Origin: JAJZVS01 sp963708095
GTDB lineage: Bacteria > Pseudomonadota > Alphaproteobacteria > Acetobacterales > Acetobacteraceae
Reading direction: 5' to 3'
DNA length: 64,000 nucleotides
NCBI GenBank assembly: GCA_963708095.1
Contig: OY970182.1
Location: 2,976,001 to 3,040,000 of the forward strand
Shown here: piece by piece, positions 47,753 to 56,548 of the stretch
How positions within the stretch are numbered: position 1 is the first letter of the stretch
How the letters are laid out: each line of letters begins with the position of its first letter
Position numbers and translations under genes: made by a program
Notes under the pieces: generated by a model
Seen by the model: the letters and a program-made list of their open reading frames with translations, nothing else
Told to the model about the DNA's origin: nothing
Databases searched by the model: none

Positions 47753-48445
47753 ATGTCGCTGTTCAACCACGCCACGGTCACCTGCCCACGCTGCAGCGCC
47801 GGTTTCGATGTCGATGTGGTCGCCAGCGTCAACGCCGACCGCCGACCCGATCTGCGCCGGGAGATACTGGATGGCGTGTTTCAGGTGCAGACCTGCGCCG
47901 CCTGCGGCACGCGCTTCCGCCTGCCGCCAAGCTTCTCCTACATCGATGTCGGCCGCAGCCAGTGGATCATGGCATACCCTGCCGCCGAGATGGTGAACTG
48001 GGCGGCGCTGGAGGCGCAGGCGGCGGATATCTTCGCCAGTGCCTACGGTGCCGCGGCCCCGCCCGCCGCCCGCGCCATCGGCGCGGGGCTCGTCCCGCGC
48101 ATCACCTTCGGCTGGCCGGCGATGCGCGAAAAACTGCTCTGCCCGGAGCTGGGGTTGGACGATCTGACCCTGGAACTGCTGAAAGCCGCCGTCATGCGTA
48201 CCGTACAGAAGCCGCCGTTCGCCGACAGCACCGAATTCCGGCTGCTCGACGCCGCGCACGGTGCGCTCAGCCTGGCGTGGCTGAACAGCATGACGGAAGC
48301 GACACTCGCCGCGGTCGACGTGCCGCGCGACATCTACAACGATATCGCCGGCGACACCGCGGCATGGGCCGCCATGCGGGCGCGGCTCACAGACCACAGC
48401 TTCACGGATCTCAACCGGCTGCTGGTGCCGTCGCTGGCGGCCTGA
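47753..48445 (+). CDS. CpXC-domain zinc-ribbon protein
   Basis: A 230-residue protein. The N-terminal CpXC domain has two cysteine pairs, C11-P-R-C14 and C48-A-A-C51, spaced as in a zinc ribbon, with ATVTCPRCSAGFDVDVVASV and FQVQTCAACGTRFRLPPSFS. The C-terminal ~150 residues (GWPAMREKLLCPELGLDDLT, LELLKAAVMRTV, AWLNSMTEATLAAVDVPRDI) are unfamiliar. CpXC proteins have no defined function. It follows the gluzincin-like gene by 65 bp with a good ribosome site (CAGGAG), and so is probably the third gene of that operon. Confidence 0.82.
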   Translation: MSLFNHATVTCPRCSAGFDVDVVASVNADRRPDLRREILDGVFQVQTCAACGTRFRLPPSFSYIDVGRSQWIMAYPAAEMVNWAALEAQAADIFASAYGAAAPPAARAIGAGLVPRITFGWPAMREKLLCPELGLDDLTLELLKAAVMRTVQKPPFADSTEFRLLDAAHGALSLAWLNSMTEATLAAVDVPRDIYNDIAGDTAAWAAMRARLTDHSFTDLNRLLVPSLAA

Positions 48446-48623
48446 GGGGACGCACGACCGGGGGACGCGCTCCCTCGCCTTGCATTCGACCGCAGCCGCC
48501 GCGGCAACATGCGCGGCACAGATTGTCACATCCGAACCGACCTCCTCTTCCCCTTGCGGCGGGGAGCGAGCGGGAGGGGGCACGTCCGGCGCCCTCGACG
48601 CGCCCGGCACCCGGACGTAAGCT

Positions 48624-48654
48624 TCCTCCACGGCGTAAGACCGGTTGTGGAGGA
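48624..48654 (+). promoter_or_regulatory. Shine-Dalgarno-sequestering hairpin before the CoA-transferase gene
   Basis: TCCTCCAC (48624-48631) is exactly complementary to GTGGAGGA (48647-48654), with a 15-nt loop. The right arm is the ribosome-binding site nine bases before ATG 48664. In the folded mRNA the site would be occluded, suggesting control of translation by temperature, a ligand or a trans RNA. Confidence 0.5.
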
Positions 48655-48663
48655 GTGACGGCA

Positions 48664-49905
48664 ATGGTGTCCAACGGGGCGGAAACGAGCGGGGCGGAAA
48701 CCTGTCTGGCGGGCGTGAAGGTCCTGGACCTCACGCAGTTCGAGGCAGGCCCGTCCTGCACCGAGGCGCTGGCCTGGATGGGTGCGGAGGTCGTGAAGGT
48801 CGAGAACCCGAAATCGGGCGACCCCGGCCGCTCGATCAACCCGCCGCCCGGCCAGGATGCGCATTATTTCCTGCAATACAACGCCAACAAGAAATCGCTC
48901 ACCGTCAACCTGAAGGACAAGCGCGGCCTCGACCTGGTCAAGCAGCTTGCGGCCAAGGCCGACGTGTTCACCGAGAACTTCGCCCCCGGCGCGATCGAGC
49001 GCCTCGGCCTCGGCGCCGACGTGATCCGCGCGCTGAACCCGTCGATCATCTACGCCCAGGTGAAAGGTTTCGGCGCCGGCTCGCCGTTCGAGAACAATCT
49101 GGCGTTCGACATGATCGCCCAGGCCTGCGGCGGCACCATGAGCATCACCGGGGAGGCCGATGGGCCACCGCTGAAACCCGGTCCCACCTTGGGCGACACC
49201 GGAACGGGGATGCTGCTCGCGATCTCGATCCTCGGCGCGCTCTATCGCCGCGCCCGCACCGGGCAGGGCGAGCACCTGCAGGTCGCGATGCAGGATGCGA
49301 TGCTGCAATACATCCGTGGTGCCTTCGCCACCCAGACGCGCAGCGGCCACGCGGCGCATCGCGCAGGGTCGGGCAGCGTGCTGGCGAAGAACCCGCCGAT
49401 GGGCACCTTCCCCTGCAAGGGCGGCAGGCCGAATGATTACGTCTATGTCTATACCAGCCGCGCCAACCCCGAGCACTGGCGCCGCCTGCTCGGCGTGATC
49501 GGGCGGGAGGAACTGATCGGCGATCCCCGCTACGACACACCTGCCGCGCGGCTGGAACACGAGGCGGAGGTCAATGCGATGGTCACCGCCTGGACCAGCC
49601 GGCACGACAAGCACGAGGCGATGCGCATCATCGGCGCGGCGGGGATCCCCGCCGGCGCGGTGCTCGACACCTCGGAACTGATCGCCGACCCCAGCTTCGA
49701 GCAGCGCGGCATCATGCAGACGGTGCAGCACCCGGTGATCGGTCCGTACAAGATGACCACCTGGCCGGTGCGCTTTTCCGGCCGTCCGCCGCAGGCGAAG
49801 CCGGCGCCGCTGCTTGGCCAGCACACGGCGGAGGTGCTCGGCGAATGGCTCGGCCTCGGCGCCGACCAGGTGGCCGCGCTGCGCGGCGATAGCGTCATCG
49901 GCTGA
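48664..49905 (+). CDS. CaiB/BaiF family CoA-transferase (formyl-CoA transferase-like)
   Basis: Class III CoA-transferase of 413 residues. LAGVKVLDLTQFEAGPSCTE with the aspartate-bearing region FENNLAFDMIAQACGGTMSI and GTGMLLAISILGALYRRART fit the Frc/CaiB family; VKVENPKSGDPGR and NANKKSLTVNLKDKRGLDLV are conserved blocks. Next to a ThDP-dependent acyl-CoA enzyme it probably charges a carboxylic or 2-hydroxy acid with CoA; oxalate/formate exchange (Frc-Oxc) or a 2-hydroxyacyl-CoA route are both possible. The ribosome site is inside a hairpin. The ThDP gene starts 24 bp downstream. Confidence 0.88.
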   Translation: MVSNGAETSGAETCLAGVKVLDLTQFEAGPSCTEALAWMGAEVVKVENPKSGDPGRSINPPPGQDAHYFLQYNANKKSLTVNLKDKRGLDLVKQLAAKADVFTENFAPGAIERLGLGADVIRALNPSIIYAQVKGFGAGSPFENNLAFDMIAQACGGTMSITGEADGPPLKPGPTLGDTGTGMLLAISILGALYRRARTGQGEHLQVAMQDAMLQYIRGAFATQTRSGHAAHRAGSGSVLAKNPPMGTFPCKGGRPNDYVYVYTSRANPEHWRRLLGVIGREELIGDPRYDTPAARLEHEAEVNAMVTAWTSRHDKHEAMRIIGAAGIPAGAVLDTSELIADPSFEQRGIMQTVQHPVIGPYKMTTWPVRFSGRPPQAKPAPLLGQHTAEVLGEWLGLGADQVAALRGDSVIG

Positions 49906-49929
49906 ACGACACAGAAGGAGGAAACGACC

Positions 49930-51582
49930 ATGGCGGAACTCACAGGCTCGGAAATCCTGGCCAAATGCCTGAAGAAGGAAGGGGTGGAAGACCTCTTCTT
50001 CATCATGGGCGGCCCGATGCTGCTGGCGGAAGCCACCTGCGTGAAGGAGGGCATCCGCATGATCGACGTCCGCCACGAGCAGGCGGCGGCGTTCTCCTGC
50101 CAGGCCTACAGCCGGTTGTTGCAGAAGCCGTCGGTCTGCATGGCCGCGAGCGGCCCGGGCGTGACCAATCTCGTCACGGGGGTCGCCAACGCGCTGGTCG
50201 ATTGCTGCCCGGTGGTGGCGATCGGCGGTTCCTCGCCGATCAGCCAGTTCGGCCGGCAGGTGTTCCAGGAGATCGACCAGGTCGCGATCATGCGCGGCTG
50301 CGTGAAATACGCCGACCGCATCCATAACCTGAAGCGCATTCCCCAGCAGGTGAACTTCGCGTTCCAGAAGGCGATGTCGGGCAAGCCGGGACCGGTCTAC
50401 CTCGATTTCCCCGGCGACATCCTCTACCAGAAGATTGACGAATCGCAGGTGGATTGGTCGTTCGCCGGCCGGCCGCTGCTGGATGCGCGCCCGCTCGGCA
50501 ATCCCGCGCAGGTGGCGAAACTGGTCGATGCGCTGGCGAAGGCGAAGCAGCCGCTGCTCGTCTCCGGCAGCGGCGTGATCTGGTCGCAGGCATGGACGGA
50601 GATGCAGGCGCTGGTCGAGAAGATCGGCATCCCGTTCTACACCACCCCGCAGGGCCGCGGCGTGGTGCCGGACGATCATCCCTGTTCCTACCTGGCGATG
50701 CGGTCGTCGGCGTTCCGCGACGCCGACCTGATCGTGGTGCTGGGCACGCGGATGAACTACATCATCGGCCACGGCGCGCCGCCGCGGTTCGGCGGCAACG
50801 CGACGATCGCACGCATCGATGTCGATCCGGACGAGATCGCCACCGCGGCGCGCTACGTCGACATCCCCATCGTCGGCGACTGCAAGATGGTGCTGCAGCA
50901 GGTGCTGGAGGGCATCGGCGGCAAGATCACCACCGACAGCTACAAGCCCTGGCGGCAGAAGCTCGCCGAGGGCGAGGCGGCCAAGCGCGCCGGCGCGGGG
51001 GCCAACAAATACGCCGAGGACGGCGATATCCATCCGGTGCGCCTGCTGGAGGAGATCAAGAACTTCGCCAAGCGCGACGCGATCCTGTGCGTCGATGGGC
51101 AGGAGATCCTGAACTTCGGCCGCCAGACCCTGCCAACCTTCTCCCCCGGGCACCGGCTGAATTCGGGCCCGTTCGGCACCATGGGCGTCGGCTTGCCGTT
51201 CGGCGTCGGCGCCAAGGTGGCCAAGCCCGATACCCAGGTGATCGTGGTGCACGGCGACGGCAGCTTCGGGCTGAACGCGATGGAGTTGGACACCGCCATC
51301 CGGCACAAGATCCCGATCCTGGTGGTGATCAGCCTGAACGGCGGCTGGACCGCCGACCCGAAGCGGGAGAAGCCGGGGCGCGACCTCGGCTACACGCGGT
51401 TCGACAAGATGTGCGAGGCGCTCGGGGGGTACGGCGAATATGTGGAGCGGCCAGAGGACATCCGCCCGGCGCTGGAGCGCGCGCAGGCGAAGGTGGACGA
51501 GGGCATGGTCGCGCTGGTGAACGTGCGGACCGACTATCGCGCCCGCTTCGCCGGGGCGGCGTTCTCCGACTACTCCACCTGA
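49930..51582 (+). CDS. ThDP-dependent acyl-CoA lyase/decarboxylase (oxalyl-CoA decarboxylase / 2-hydroxyacyl-CoA lyase-like)
   Basis: Thiamine-diphosphate enzyme of 550 residues with the three-domain acetolactate-synthase architecture. The catalytic glutamate lies in DVRHEQAAAFSCQAYSR; the cofactor motif is HGDGSFGLNAMELDTAIRHK with the Asn in ISLNGGW. The partner CoA-transferase immediately upstream makes an acyl-CoA substrate likely. Oxalyl-CoA decarboxylase would turn oxalyl-CoA into formyl-CoA; 2-hydroxyacyl-CoA lyase would cleave to an aldehyde and formyl-CoA. The motif GDGSFGLNAMEL differs from the GDSAFGFSGMEV I recall for classical Oxc, which favours the lyase or an uncharacterised subgroup. 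AAGGAGG precedes the ATG. Confidence 0.86.
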   Translation: MAELTGSEILAKCLKKEGVEDLFFIMGGPMLLAEATCVKEGIRMIDVRHEQAAAFSCQAYSRLLQKPSVCMAASGPGVTNLVTGVANALVDCCPVVAIGGSSPISQFGRQVFQEIDQVAIMRGCVKYADRIHNLKRIPQQVNFAFQKAMSGKPGPVYLDFPGDILYQKIDESQVDWSFAGRPLLDARPLGNPAQVAKLVDALAKAKQPLLVSGSGVIWSQAWTEMQALVEKIGIPFYTTPQGRGVVPDDHPCSYLAMRSSAFRDADLIVVLGTRMNYIIGHGAPPRFGGNATIARIDVDPDEIATAARYVDIPIVGDCKMVLQQVLEGIGGKITTDSYKPWRQKLAEGEAAKRAGAGANKYAEDGDIHPVRLLEEIKNFAKRDAILCVDGQEILNFGRQTLPTFSPGHRLNSGPFGTMGVGLPFGVGAKVAKPDTQVIVVHGDGSFGLNAMELDTAIRHKIPILVVISLNGGWTADPKREKPGRDLGYTRFDKMCEALGGYGEYVERPEDIRPALERAQAKVDEGMVALVNVRTDYRARFAGAAFSDYST

Positions 51583-51611
51583 GGCCCGACTTGGCCTTGG
51601 CACCCCGGATC

Positions 51612-51652
51612 GGGACGGCGGCGGCGGCCCGAGGCGCCGCCGCCGCCGTCCC
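51612..51652 (+). terminator. Perfect 17-bp GC hairpin after the ThDP gene
   Basis: GGGACGGCGGCGGCGGC (51612-51628) and its exact complement (51636-51652) enclose a 7-nt loop, 30 bp downstream of the ThDP stop. It is an extremely stable stem without a U-run, probably a transcription end or 3' mRNA stabiliser. The rest of 51583-51872 shows no gene. Confidence 0.7.
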
Positions 51653-51872
51653 TGGCATGCGAGTGGGAGGGGCGGCGTCACCCAACCGTCACCCATATGT
51701 GAAATCGTGATGGCGGTCGCCTCTTTCGCCTGCCGCGCGTCTCGACGAAGAAGCAATTCCAGCGCAGTATGAGGCGTTGGCAGGCGGAATGGCCGGGTGT
51801 AGAGGGCGCGCTTCCCTCACCGGCGTGCTTGCGCGTTTCGGCGACTGAGGACGGGAACGGGGTCGGGCTGCC

Positions 51873-53087
51873 GTGTTGCAGGACCGCAGATCGAGATTGG
51901 CGGACGACCATTTTGCACTGAAAGCCAGCTTGGCTCCGGGCGAAGGCGCCTCGGCGCCGCGGGTCGGCGCGGATCTGGCGCTGGCGCGCGAGCGCCTGGG
52001 CCGCACCTTGCCCGAAATGTCCCGCGTGCTGCGCATCCGGCAGCCGTATCTGGAAGCGCTGGAGCAGGGGCGGATCAACGCCCTGCCCGGCCGCGCCTAT
52101 GCGCTGGCCTTCCTGCGCACCTACGCCACCGCGCTCGGCCTCGACGCCGACGAGGCAGTGCGCCGCTTCAAGGCCGAGGCGGCGGAAATCTGCGACCGCA
52201 CCGAACTCGACTTTCCTGCCCCGCTGCCCGAGCGTGGCCTGCCGACCGGGGCGTTGATCCTGCTCGGCCTCGTGCTGGCGGTGGGCGCTTATGCCGGCTG
52301 GTATCGGCTGTCCGGGGAAGGACGGTTGCCTGCCGAAACGGTGATGCCGGTGCCGGTGCGGCTGGCGAGGCTGACGGCGTCCGCACCGTCGACTGCCCCC
52401 GGGGCCCTACCGGCTCTTCCCGGCGGGACGGCTGCGAACCCCGGCGAGGCGGCAAGCCGCGGCAAGACATTGGCGCAAGCGACACCGGGACTGGTGGGCG
52501 CGGCCGGGTCCGGCGCACCGGCGCCGGCATCAACGGGGCCGACGACTGGGGCCCCGACCGGCGGAACCGTCGTCACCACGGGCACGCAGGCTGCCCTGGC
52601 CGGTGCCGGTGGGAACGGCACCCCGGTCGCGATCCCGGCCGGTAGTCTGCCAGCATCGCCGATGCCGGATGTCGCCTCGGGGTCGGCCGCCGCCGCGACC
52701 CCCACGCCGGCGCAGGACGCCGCCATGCTGGCCGCCGGCAGCCCGGGCGCCTCCGGGCTGCTGGTGCTCGCCACTGCCGATGCTTGGGTACAGGTGCGGA
52801 GCGACAGCGGAACGGTGGTGTTCAGCCGCCTGTTGCATGCAGGGCAGAGCTGGCCGGTGCCGGCGGGACCGAACCTCGTGCTGACGACCGGCAATGCCGG
52901 AGGCACGGTGCTGGTGCGGCGCGGAGTCGCCTCGGCCCCGTTGGGCGGAACCGGGATGGTGCTGCATAACGTGGTGCTCGACCCAGTGCCCGGCGCCCCG
53001 GCCGCGGGGTCGCCCGCTGCCGCGGCCCCAGCCGTTACGGGTTCAGGCGAGGGAATGGCACCCGCCGGCGCAAACGCCGCACGCTGA
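51873..53087 (+). CDS. RodZ-like helix-turn-helix membrane protein (DUF4115)
   Basis: A 404-residue bitopic protein. An N-terminal cytosolic HTH_25 domain (~30-100) starts VGADLALARERLGRTLPEMS and has IRQPYLEALEQGRINALPGR; a membrane helix follows (~126-146, TGALILLGLVLAVGAYAGWY); then a long Pro/Ala/Gly/Thr-rich periplasmic linker and a C-terminal DUF4115 domain (LLVLATADAWVQVRSDSGTV, VFSRLLHAGQSWPVP). RodZ proteins link the MreB cytoskeleton to the cell wall; being directly upstream of ispG is a common arrangement. Start is GTG 51873. The linker is long compared with E. coli RodZ. About 240 bp of gene-free sequence separates it from ispG. Confidence 0.88.
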   Translation: MLQDRRSRLADDHFALKASLAPGEGASAPRVGADLALARERLGRTLPEMSRVLRIRQPYLEALEQGRINALPGRAYALAFLRTYATALGLDADEAVRRFKAEAAEICDRTELDFPAPLPERGLPTGALILLGLVLAVGAYAGWYRLSGEGRLPAETVMPVPVRLARLTASAPSTAPGALPALPGGTAANPGEAASRGKTLAQATPGLVGAAGSGAPAPASTGPTTGAPTGGTVVTTGTQAALAGAGGNGTPVAIPAGSLPASPMPDVASGSAAAATPTPAQDAAMLAAGSPGASGLLVLATADAWVQVRSDSGTVVFSRLLHAGQSWPVPAGPNLVLTTGNAGGTVLVRRGVASAPLGGTGMVLHNVVLDPVPGAPAAGSPAAAAPAVTGSGEGMAPAGANAAR

Positions 53088-53324
53088 GCCGAGATGTGCG
53101 GTGCATGAGATAAACTGGCCTTCTCCCTCCCCGGAGGGAGACTCTTTCGCCTTGCGGGACACCACCGGCCCGCGCCTGTGGCGCGGCGGGCGCAGCAAGA
53201 TGGATGTCCTCGGCGTCAGCCTGACACCCCCCCACCGGTGCATTGGCGCCCCGCGCGGACGCCCCCATGTGTCGACTACCCCCATCTCAGGGCCCTGAGG
53301 CCCACCGACGGAGACCGTGATCCG

Positions 53325-54452
53325 ATGAGCAGCTATCGCCCCTACCAGGACATCACCCGCCGCAAATCCCGCCAGGTCATGGTCGGCCGGGTGCCGGTGG
53401 GCGGGGACGCGCCGATCACGGTGCAGACCATGACCAACACGCTCACCACCGACGTGGCGGGCACCATCGCGCAGATCCGCCGCGCCGAGCTGGCCGGCGT
53501 CGATATCGTCCGCGTCTCCTGCCCCGATCGCGAAAGCGCGCTGGCGTTGAAGGAGATCGTGCACGAGGTGAACGTGCCGATCGTCGCCGACATCCATTTC
53601 CACTACCGCCGCGCGATCGAGGCCGCCGAGAGCGGCGCCGCCTGCCTGCGCATCAATCCCGGCAACATCGGCTCCGACGAGCGGGTGCGGGAGGTCATCA
53701 AGGCGGCGCGCGACCACGGCTGCTCGATGCGCATCGGCGTCAACGCCGGGTCGCTGGAGAAGCACCTGCTGGAAAAATACGGCGAACCCAACCCGGAAGC
53801 GCTGGTGGAAAGCGCGCTCTATCACGCCGACATCCTGCAGCAGCACGATTTCCACGACTTCAAGATCAGCGTGAAGGCGTCCGACGTGTTCCTCGCCGTC
53901 GCCGCCTACCAGCAGCTGGCGGAAGTGTGCGACCACCCGCTGCACATCGGCATCACCGAGGCCGGCGGCCGGCGCATGGGCACCGTGAAATCGGCGATCG
54001 GTCTCGGCTCCCTGCTCTGGGCCGGGATCGGCGACACCTTGCGCGTCTCCTTGTCCGACGAGCCGGAAGAAGAGGTGCGGGTGGGTTGGGATCTGCTGAA
54101 GTCCCTCGGCATCCGCCATCGCGGCGTGAAGGTGATCTCCTGCCCGTCCTGTGCGCGACAGGGGTTCAACGTGATCGCGACGGTGCAGGAGCTGGAGGAG
54201 CGGCTGGCGCATATCGAGACGCCGCTGACCCTTTCCATCATCGGCTGCGTGGTGAACGGGCCGGGGGAGGCGCTGATGACGGATATCGGCGTGACCGGGG
54301 GCGGCGCCGGGCGGCACATGGTCTACGCGGCCGGCAAGACCGACCACACGATGGAGGCCGGCGGGATGGTCGACCACATCGTGGAACTGGTGGAGGCGAA
54401 GGCGGCGGCGCTGCAGGCCGCAGCGGCGGTGGAGAAGATCGCGGCCGAGTAG
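53325..54452 (+). CDS. ispG: 4-hydroxy-3-methylbut-2-en-1-yl diphosphate synthase
   Basis: [4Fe-4S] enzyme of the MEP isoprenoid pathway, converting MEcPP to HMBPP. It has 375 residues. The N-terminal TIM barrel begins RRKSRQVMVGRVPVGGDAPI, with VQTMTNTLTTDVAGTIAQI and VADIHFHYRRAIEAAESGA. Cluster ligands C273 and C276 (SCPSCARQGF), C308 (IIGCVVNGPGEA) and the following Glu are present. ATG 53325 gives the normal length; the open frame upstream lacks similarity. The product supplies precursors for hopanoids, linking it in theme with hpnI/hpnJ. Confidence 0.97.
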   Translation: MSSYRPYQDITRRKSRQVMVGRVPVGGDAPITVQTMTNTLTTDVAGTIAQIRRAELAGVDIVRVSCPDRESALALKEIVHEVNVPIVADIHFHYRRAIEAAESGAACLRINPGNIGSDERVREVIKAARDHGCSMRIGVNAGSLEKHLLEKYGEPNPEALVESALYHADILQQHDFHDFKISVKASDVFLAVAAYQQLAEVCDHPLHIGITEAGGRRMGTVKSAIGLGSLLWAGIGDTLRVSLSDEPEEEVRVGWDLLKSLGIRHRGVKVISCPSCARQGFNVIATVQELEERLAHIETPLTLSIIGCVVNGPGEALMTDIGVTGGGAGRHMVYAAGKTDHTMEAGGMVDHIVELVEAKAAALQAAAAVEKIAAE

Positions 54453-55024
54453 GGGAGCGGAGTAGCGCCTTCCCGGCGTCGGTAGCGGACGCGGCACTCC
54501 CGGGGCAGCATCGTCCCCGGGGGATCAGACGCCCGACCCCCGAAGCACGCCGTCGGCAAGCAAGGTTTCGATGAATCCCCTGTCCGCCAAGGGCCGGCAC
54601 GACCGGCATGCGCGTGTGGTCCCGCCCGATTTCCTCCGAGGGTCGGGATCACGCCCGGCATCCGGCGGCGTCGCGACGGCACCGACCGGGACGCCTGGTG
54701 GATCGCGCCGATGAGACAAGTCATCGCGTAAGGAGCAAGCGTCAGCGTCCGGCGAGTATCGTTTTGTTGTGACATCGGAGGGCTTCGGGGTCTTCCGACC
54801 TCAGGGTTGTGCATCAGGTCTTCGCCTGCCGGTTCGGACCGCGGCAACGTCGACTGAGACTTGCTATGCGTGACCTCCGCATCGGCGTGCAGAGAACGAT
54901 TGGGCCGTGCGATGGTTTCGAGCCTCAGCGCACCGAGACTGCTCAGGCCTCGCAGGAGGTACGGCGGGCCGTGCGTCGGCCGACGCGGTTGCACGCTGCC
55001 GCCGTGCAGGGACGCCTTGGGTCC
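54453..55024. other. Gene-free stretch after ispG
   Basis: About 570 bp without a supportable gene; ORFs present have unnatural composition. A GC hairpin (CCCGGGG...CCCCGGG at about 54498-54521) shortly after ispG may end its transcript. No tRNA or small-RNA signature is recognised. Confidence 0.5.
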
Positions 55025-55106
55025 GTGACTGGCGCAATTTCCTATTGTCAAATTCTTCTTGTCGTCACGTGCCACTTTGTGATAACCAGTCACACAGTAC
55101 TATCCA
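55025..55106 (+). promoter_or_regulatory. Promoter region with inverted repeat upstream of the coupled small ORF pair
   Basis: GTGACTGG (55025-55032) and CCAGTCAC (55086-55093) form a perfect 8-bp inverted repeat around an AT-rich patch. A candidate promoter is TTGTGA (55077-55082), 18-bp spacer, TATCCA (55101-55106), with the right arm of the repeat in its spacer, where a repressor could act. Confidence 0.4.
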
Positions 55107-55175
55107 GACGATCAGGCGCCCTTAGTCTAGCGGCGTCTCCCCGGGAAGCGCTCGGTGAGGCAACGCGGGGAAGCC

Positions 55176-55376
55176 ATGAATGGTAACGATATACCGACGG
55201 TTTCTACCATAACGGATATTCCGCTTACGAGTTACATCGGTCAACCAAGCAGCGGAGGGCAGTGCCCCTGCAGCGGCAGCCGCCGGTCGCCCTGTCGTGC
55301 CCGAACGCGTTTCGTCGGAGGTACCCGAAAGGGGGCGGCCGAATTGTGGCACGTCACAGCGTGGAGGATTGAGTAA
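55176..55376 (+). CDS. Putative 66-residue protein coupled to the downstream gene
   Basis: A small frame of 66 residues, beginning MNGNDIPTVSTITDIPLTSY and containing a cysteine-rich GGQCPCSGSRRSPC, with a basic C-terminal half. Its TAA overlaps the ATG of the next gene (TAATG), and the ribosome site of that gene (GGAGG) lies within it. The N-terminal 25 residues are lower in GC than typical out-of-frame DNA here. Translational coupling suggests it is real, but no family is recognised; it could be a leader peptide, a small partner or chance. Confidence 0.45.
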   Translation: MNGNDIPTVSTITDIPLTSYIGQPSSGGQCPCSGSRRSPCRARTRFVGGTRKGAAELWHVTAWRIE

Positions 55377-56548
55377 TGGCCGAAGAAACAGAGCTTGCAC
55401 CGGCCGTCTCGCTGCCCAAAGACTTCAGGATCGAGGAGGTGTCCAGCCTCGCGATACCCAAGAAGCCCATGCTTCTGAGTTCAACCCCCAGTCTGGGGCC
55501 GCTCGCCGCCTTCGTCGGCACGTGGACGGGCAGCGGCTTCAACACCATCTTCCGGCCCGACAGCCCCCAGACGCCGACGGTCCTGCCCGTTCCCGTCGCC
55601 GGAAGCGATAACGTTCTCGAATTGAATCTGACCTCCGAAATCCTGTCTTTTTCGGGCAGCCTGGGTTCCGTTCCCAACCGCGGCATGGTGCAGGGTGACG
55701 TCTTCCTCAACGGCGTGCCTTACCTGCAGACGATCAACGACGTCACCACCTCCAGCCCCGGCGTTGGCATCCACCTCGAGCCGGGGTTGTGGGTCATCGT
55801 TCCAATAACGTCCGATCCCGCCGAGGGGCAGACGCTGGGGCGCATGGCGTCTATCCCGCACGGCACCACGATCGTGGCCCAAGGGACGTCGACGACCATC
55901 AGCGGGAAACCGACCATCCCCGCCGTCGATATCACCCCGTTCTCCACGGCCAATCCGGCGAACAAGATCACATTCCCAAGCCAGACCGCGACGGACAAAA
56001 CCACGCCACGGATTCCACAGGATCTGACCTCGTTCATCGGCGCCGGTACCATCACGCAGGCCATGTTGACCGATCCCAACACGGTCCTCCGCAACCACAT
56101 CGCCGGGCAGACGATCACTTCCACCACCGCGATATCCATCTCCACCAGCCCGGCTGCGCCGCTGTTCGGCGGCGGGACCGACAACATCGCCTTTCTGCTG
56201 GGCAACGCTGCGGCCAGCGCCCCGAACGCCCAGACGACGAAGATGACGGCGACATTCTGGATCGAGACCGTCGAACACGTCATCCACGTGCCGATCTTCA
56301 AACCCGGCCAGCCGCCGCTGACGATCGCAGCCGCGCCGGCGAGTGCTTCCCGCCAACCCGTGCCGAAATTTCTCGTAAACCCGCCGATCGCAATCACGGC
56401 GCCGCGTACGATCACCGTCAAGTCGACGCAGATCCAATACTCGCAGCAAGTCTTCCTGAACTTCAACACCCTCACCTGGCCGCATGTTTCCGTGGCCACG
56501 CTGGTTCCGAGTGGCGCCATCCCGGTTCCGCCCTCCCTCTGGGCCTGA
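55376..56548 (+). CDS. Unknown protein with lipocalin/heme-binding-like N-terminal motif
   Basis: A 390-residue protein. GPLAAFVGTWTGSGFNTIFR followed by ELNLTSEILSFSGSLGSVPN and HLEPGLWVIVPITS resembles the G-x-W start and strands of FABP/nitrobindin-type beta-barrels, a suggestion only. The middle is rich in Thr, Ser and Pro, with beta-strand pattern (ISISTSPAAPLFGGGTDNIA) and the C-terminus includes TKMTATFWIETVEHVIHVPI. Asn/Thr content is higher than in neighbours. No signal peptide. It overlaps the 66-codon ORF by one base; GGAGG is 8 bases upstream. Confidence 0.72.
   Translation: MAEETELAPAVSLPKDFRIEEVSSLAIPKKPMLLSSTPSLGPLAAFVGTWTGSGFNTIFRPDSPQTPTVLPVPVAGSDNVLELNLTSEILSFSGSLGSVPNRGMVQGDVFLNGVPYLQTINDVTTSSPGVGIHLEPGLWVIVPITSDPAEGQTLGRMASIPHGTTIVAQGTSTTISGKPTIPAVDITPFSTANPANKITFPSQTATDKTTPRIPQDLTSFIGAGTITQAMLTDPNTVLRNHIAGQTITSTTAISISTSPAAPLFGGGTDNIAFLLGNAAASAPNAQTTKMTATFWIETVEHVIHVPIFKPGQPPLTIAAAPASASRQPVPKFLVNPPIAITAPRTITVKSTQIQYSQQVFLNFNTLTWPHVSVATLVPSGAIPVPPSLWA

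Noticed and set aside
48526..51756. 1076-codon open frame on the minus strand
   Set aside because: Antisense to the CoA-transferase and ThDP genes; composition is that of reverse-complemented coding DNA with no domain.
54809..55186. 125-codon ORF in the gap after ispG
   Set aside because: No recognisable domain, no ribosome site, and it runs across the promoter-like region of the downstream pair.
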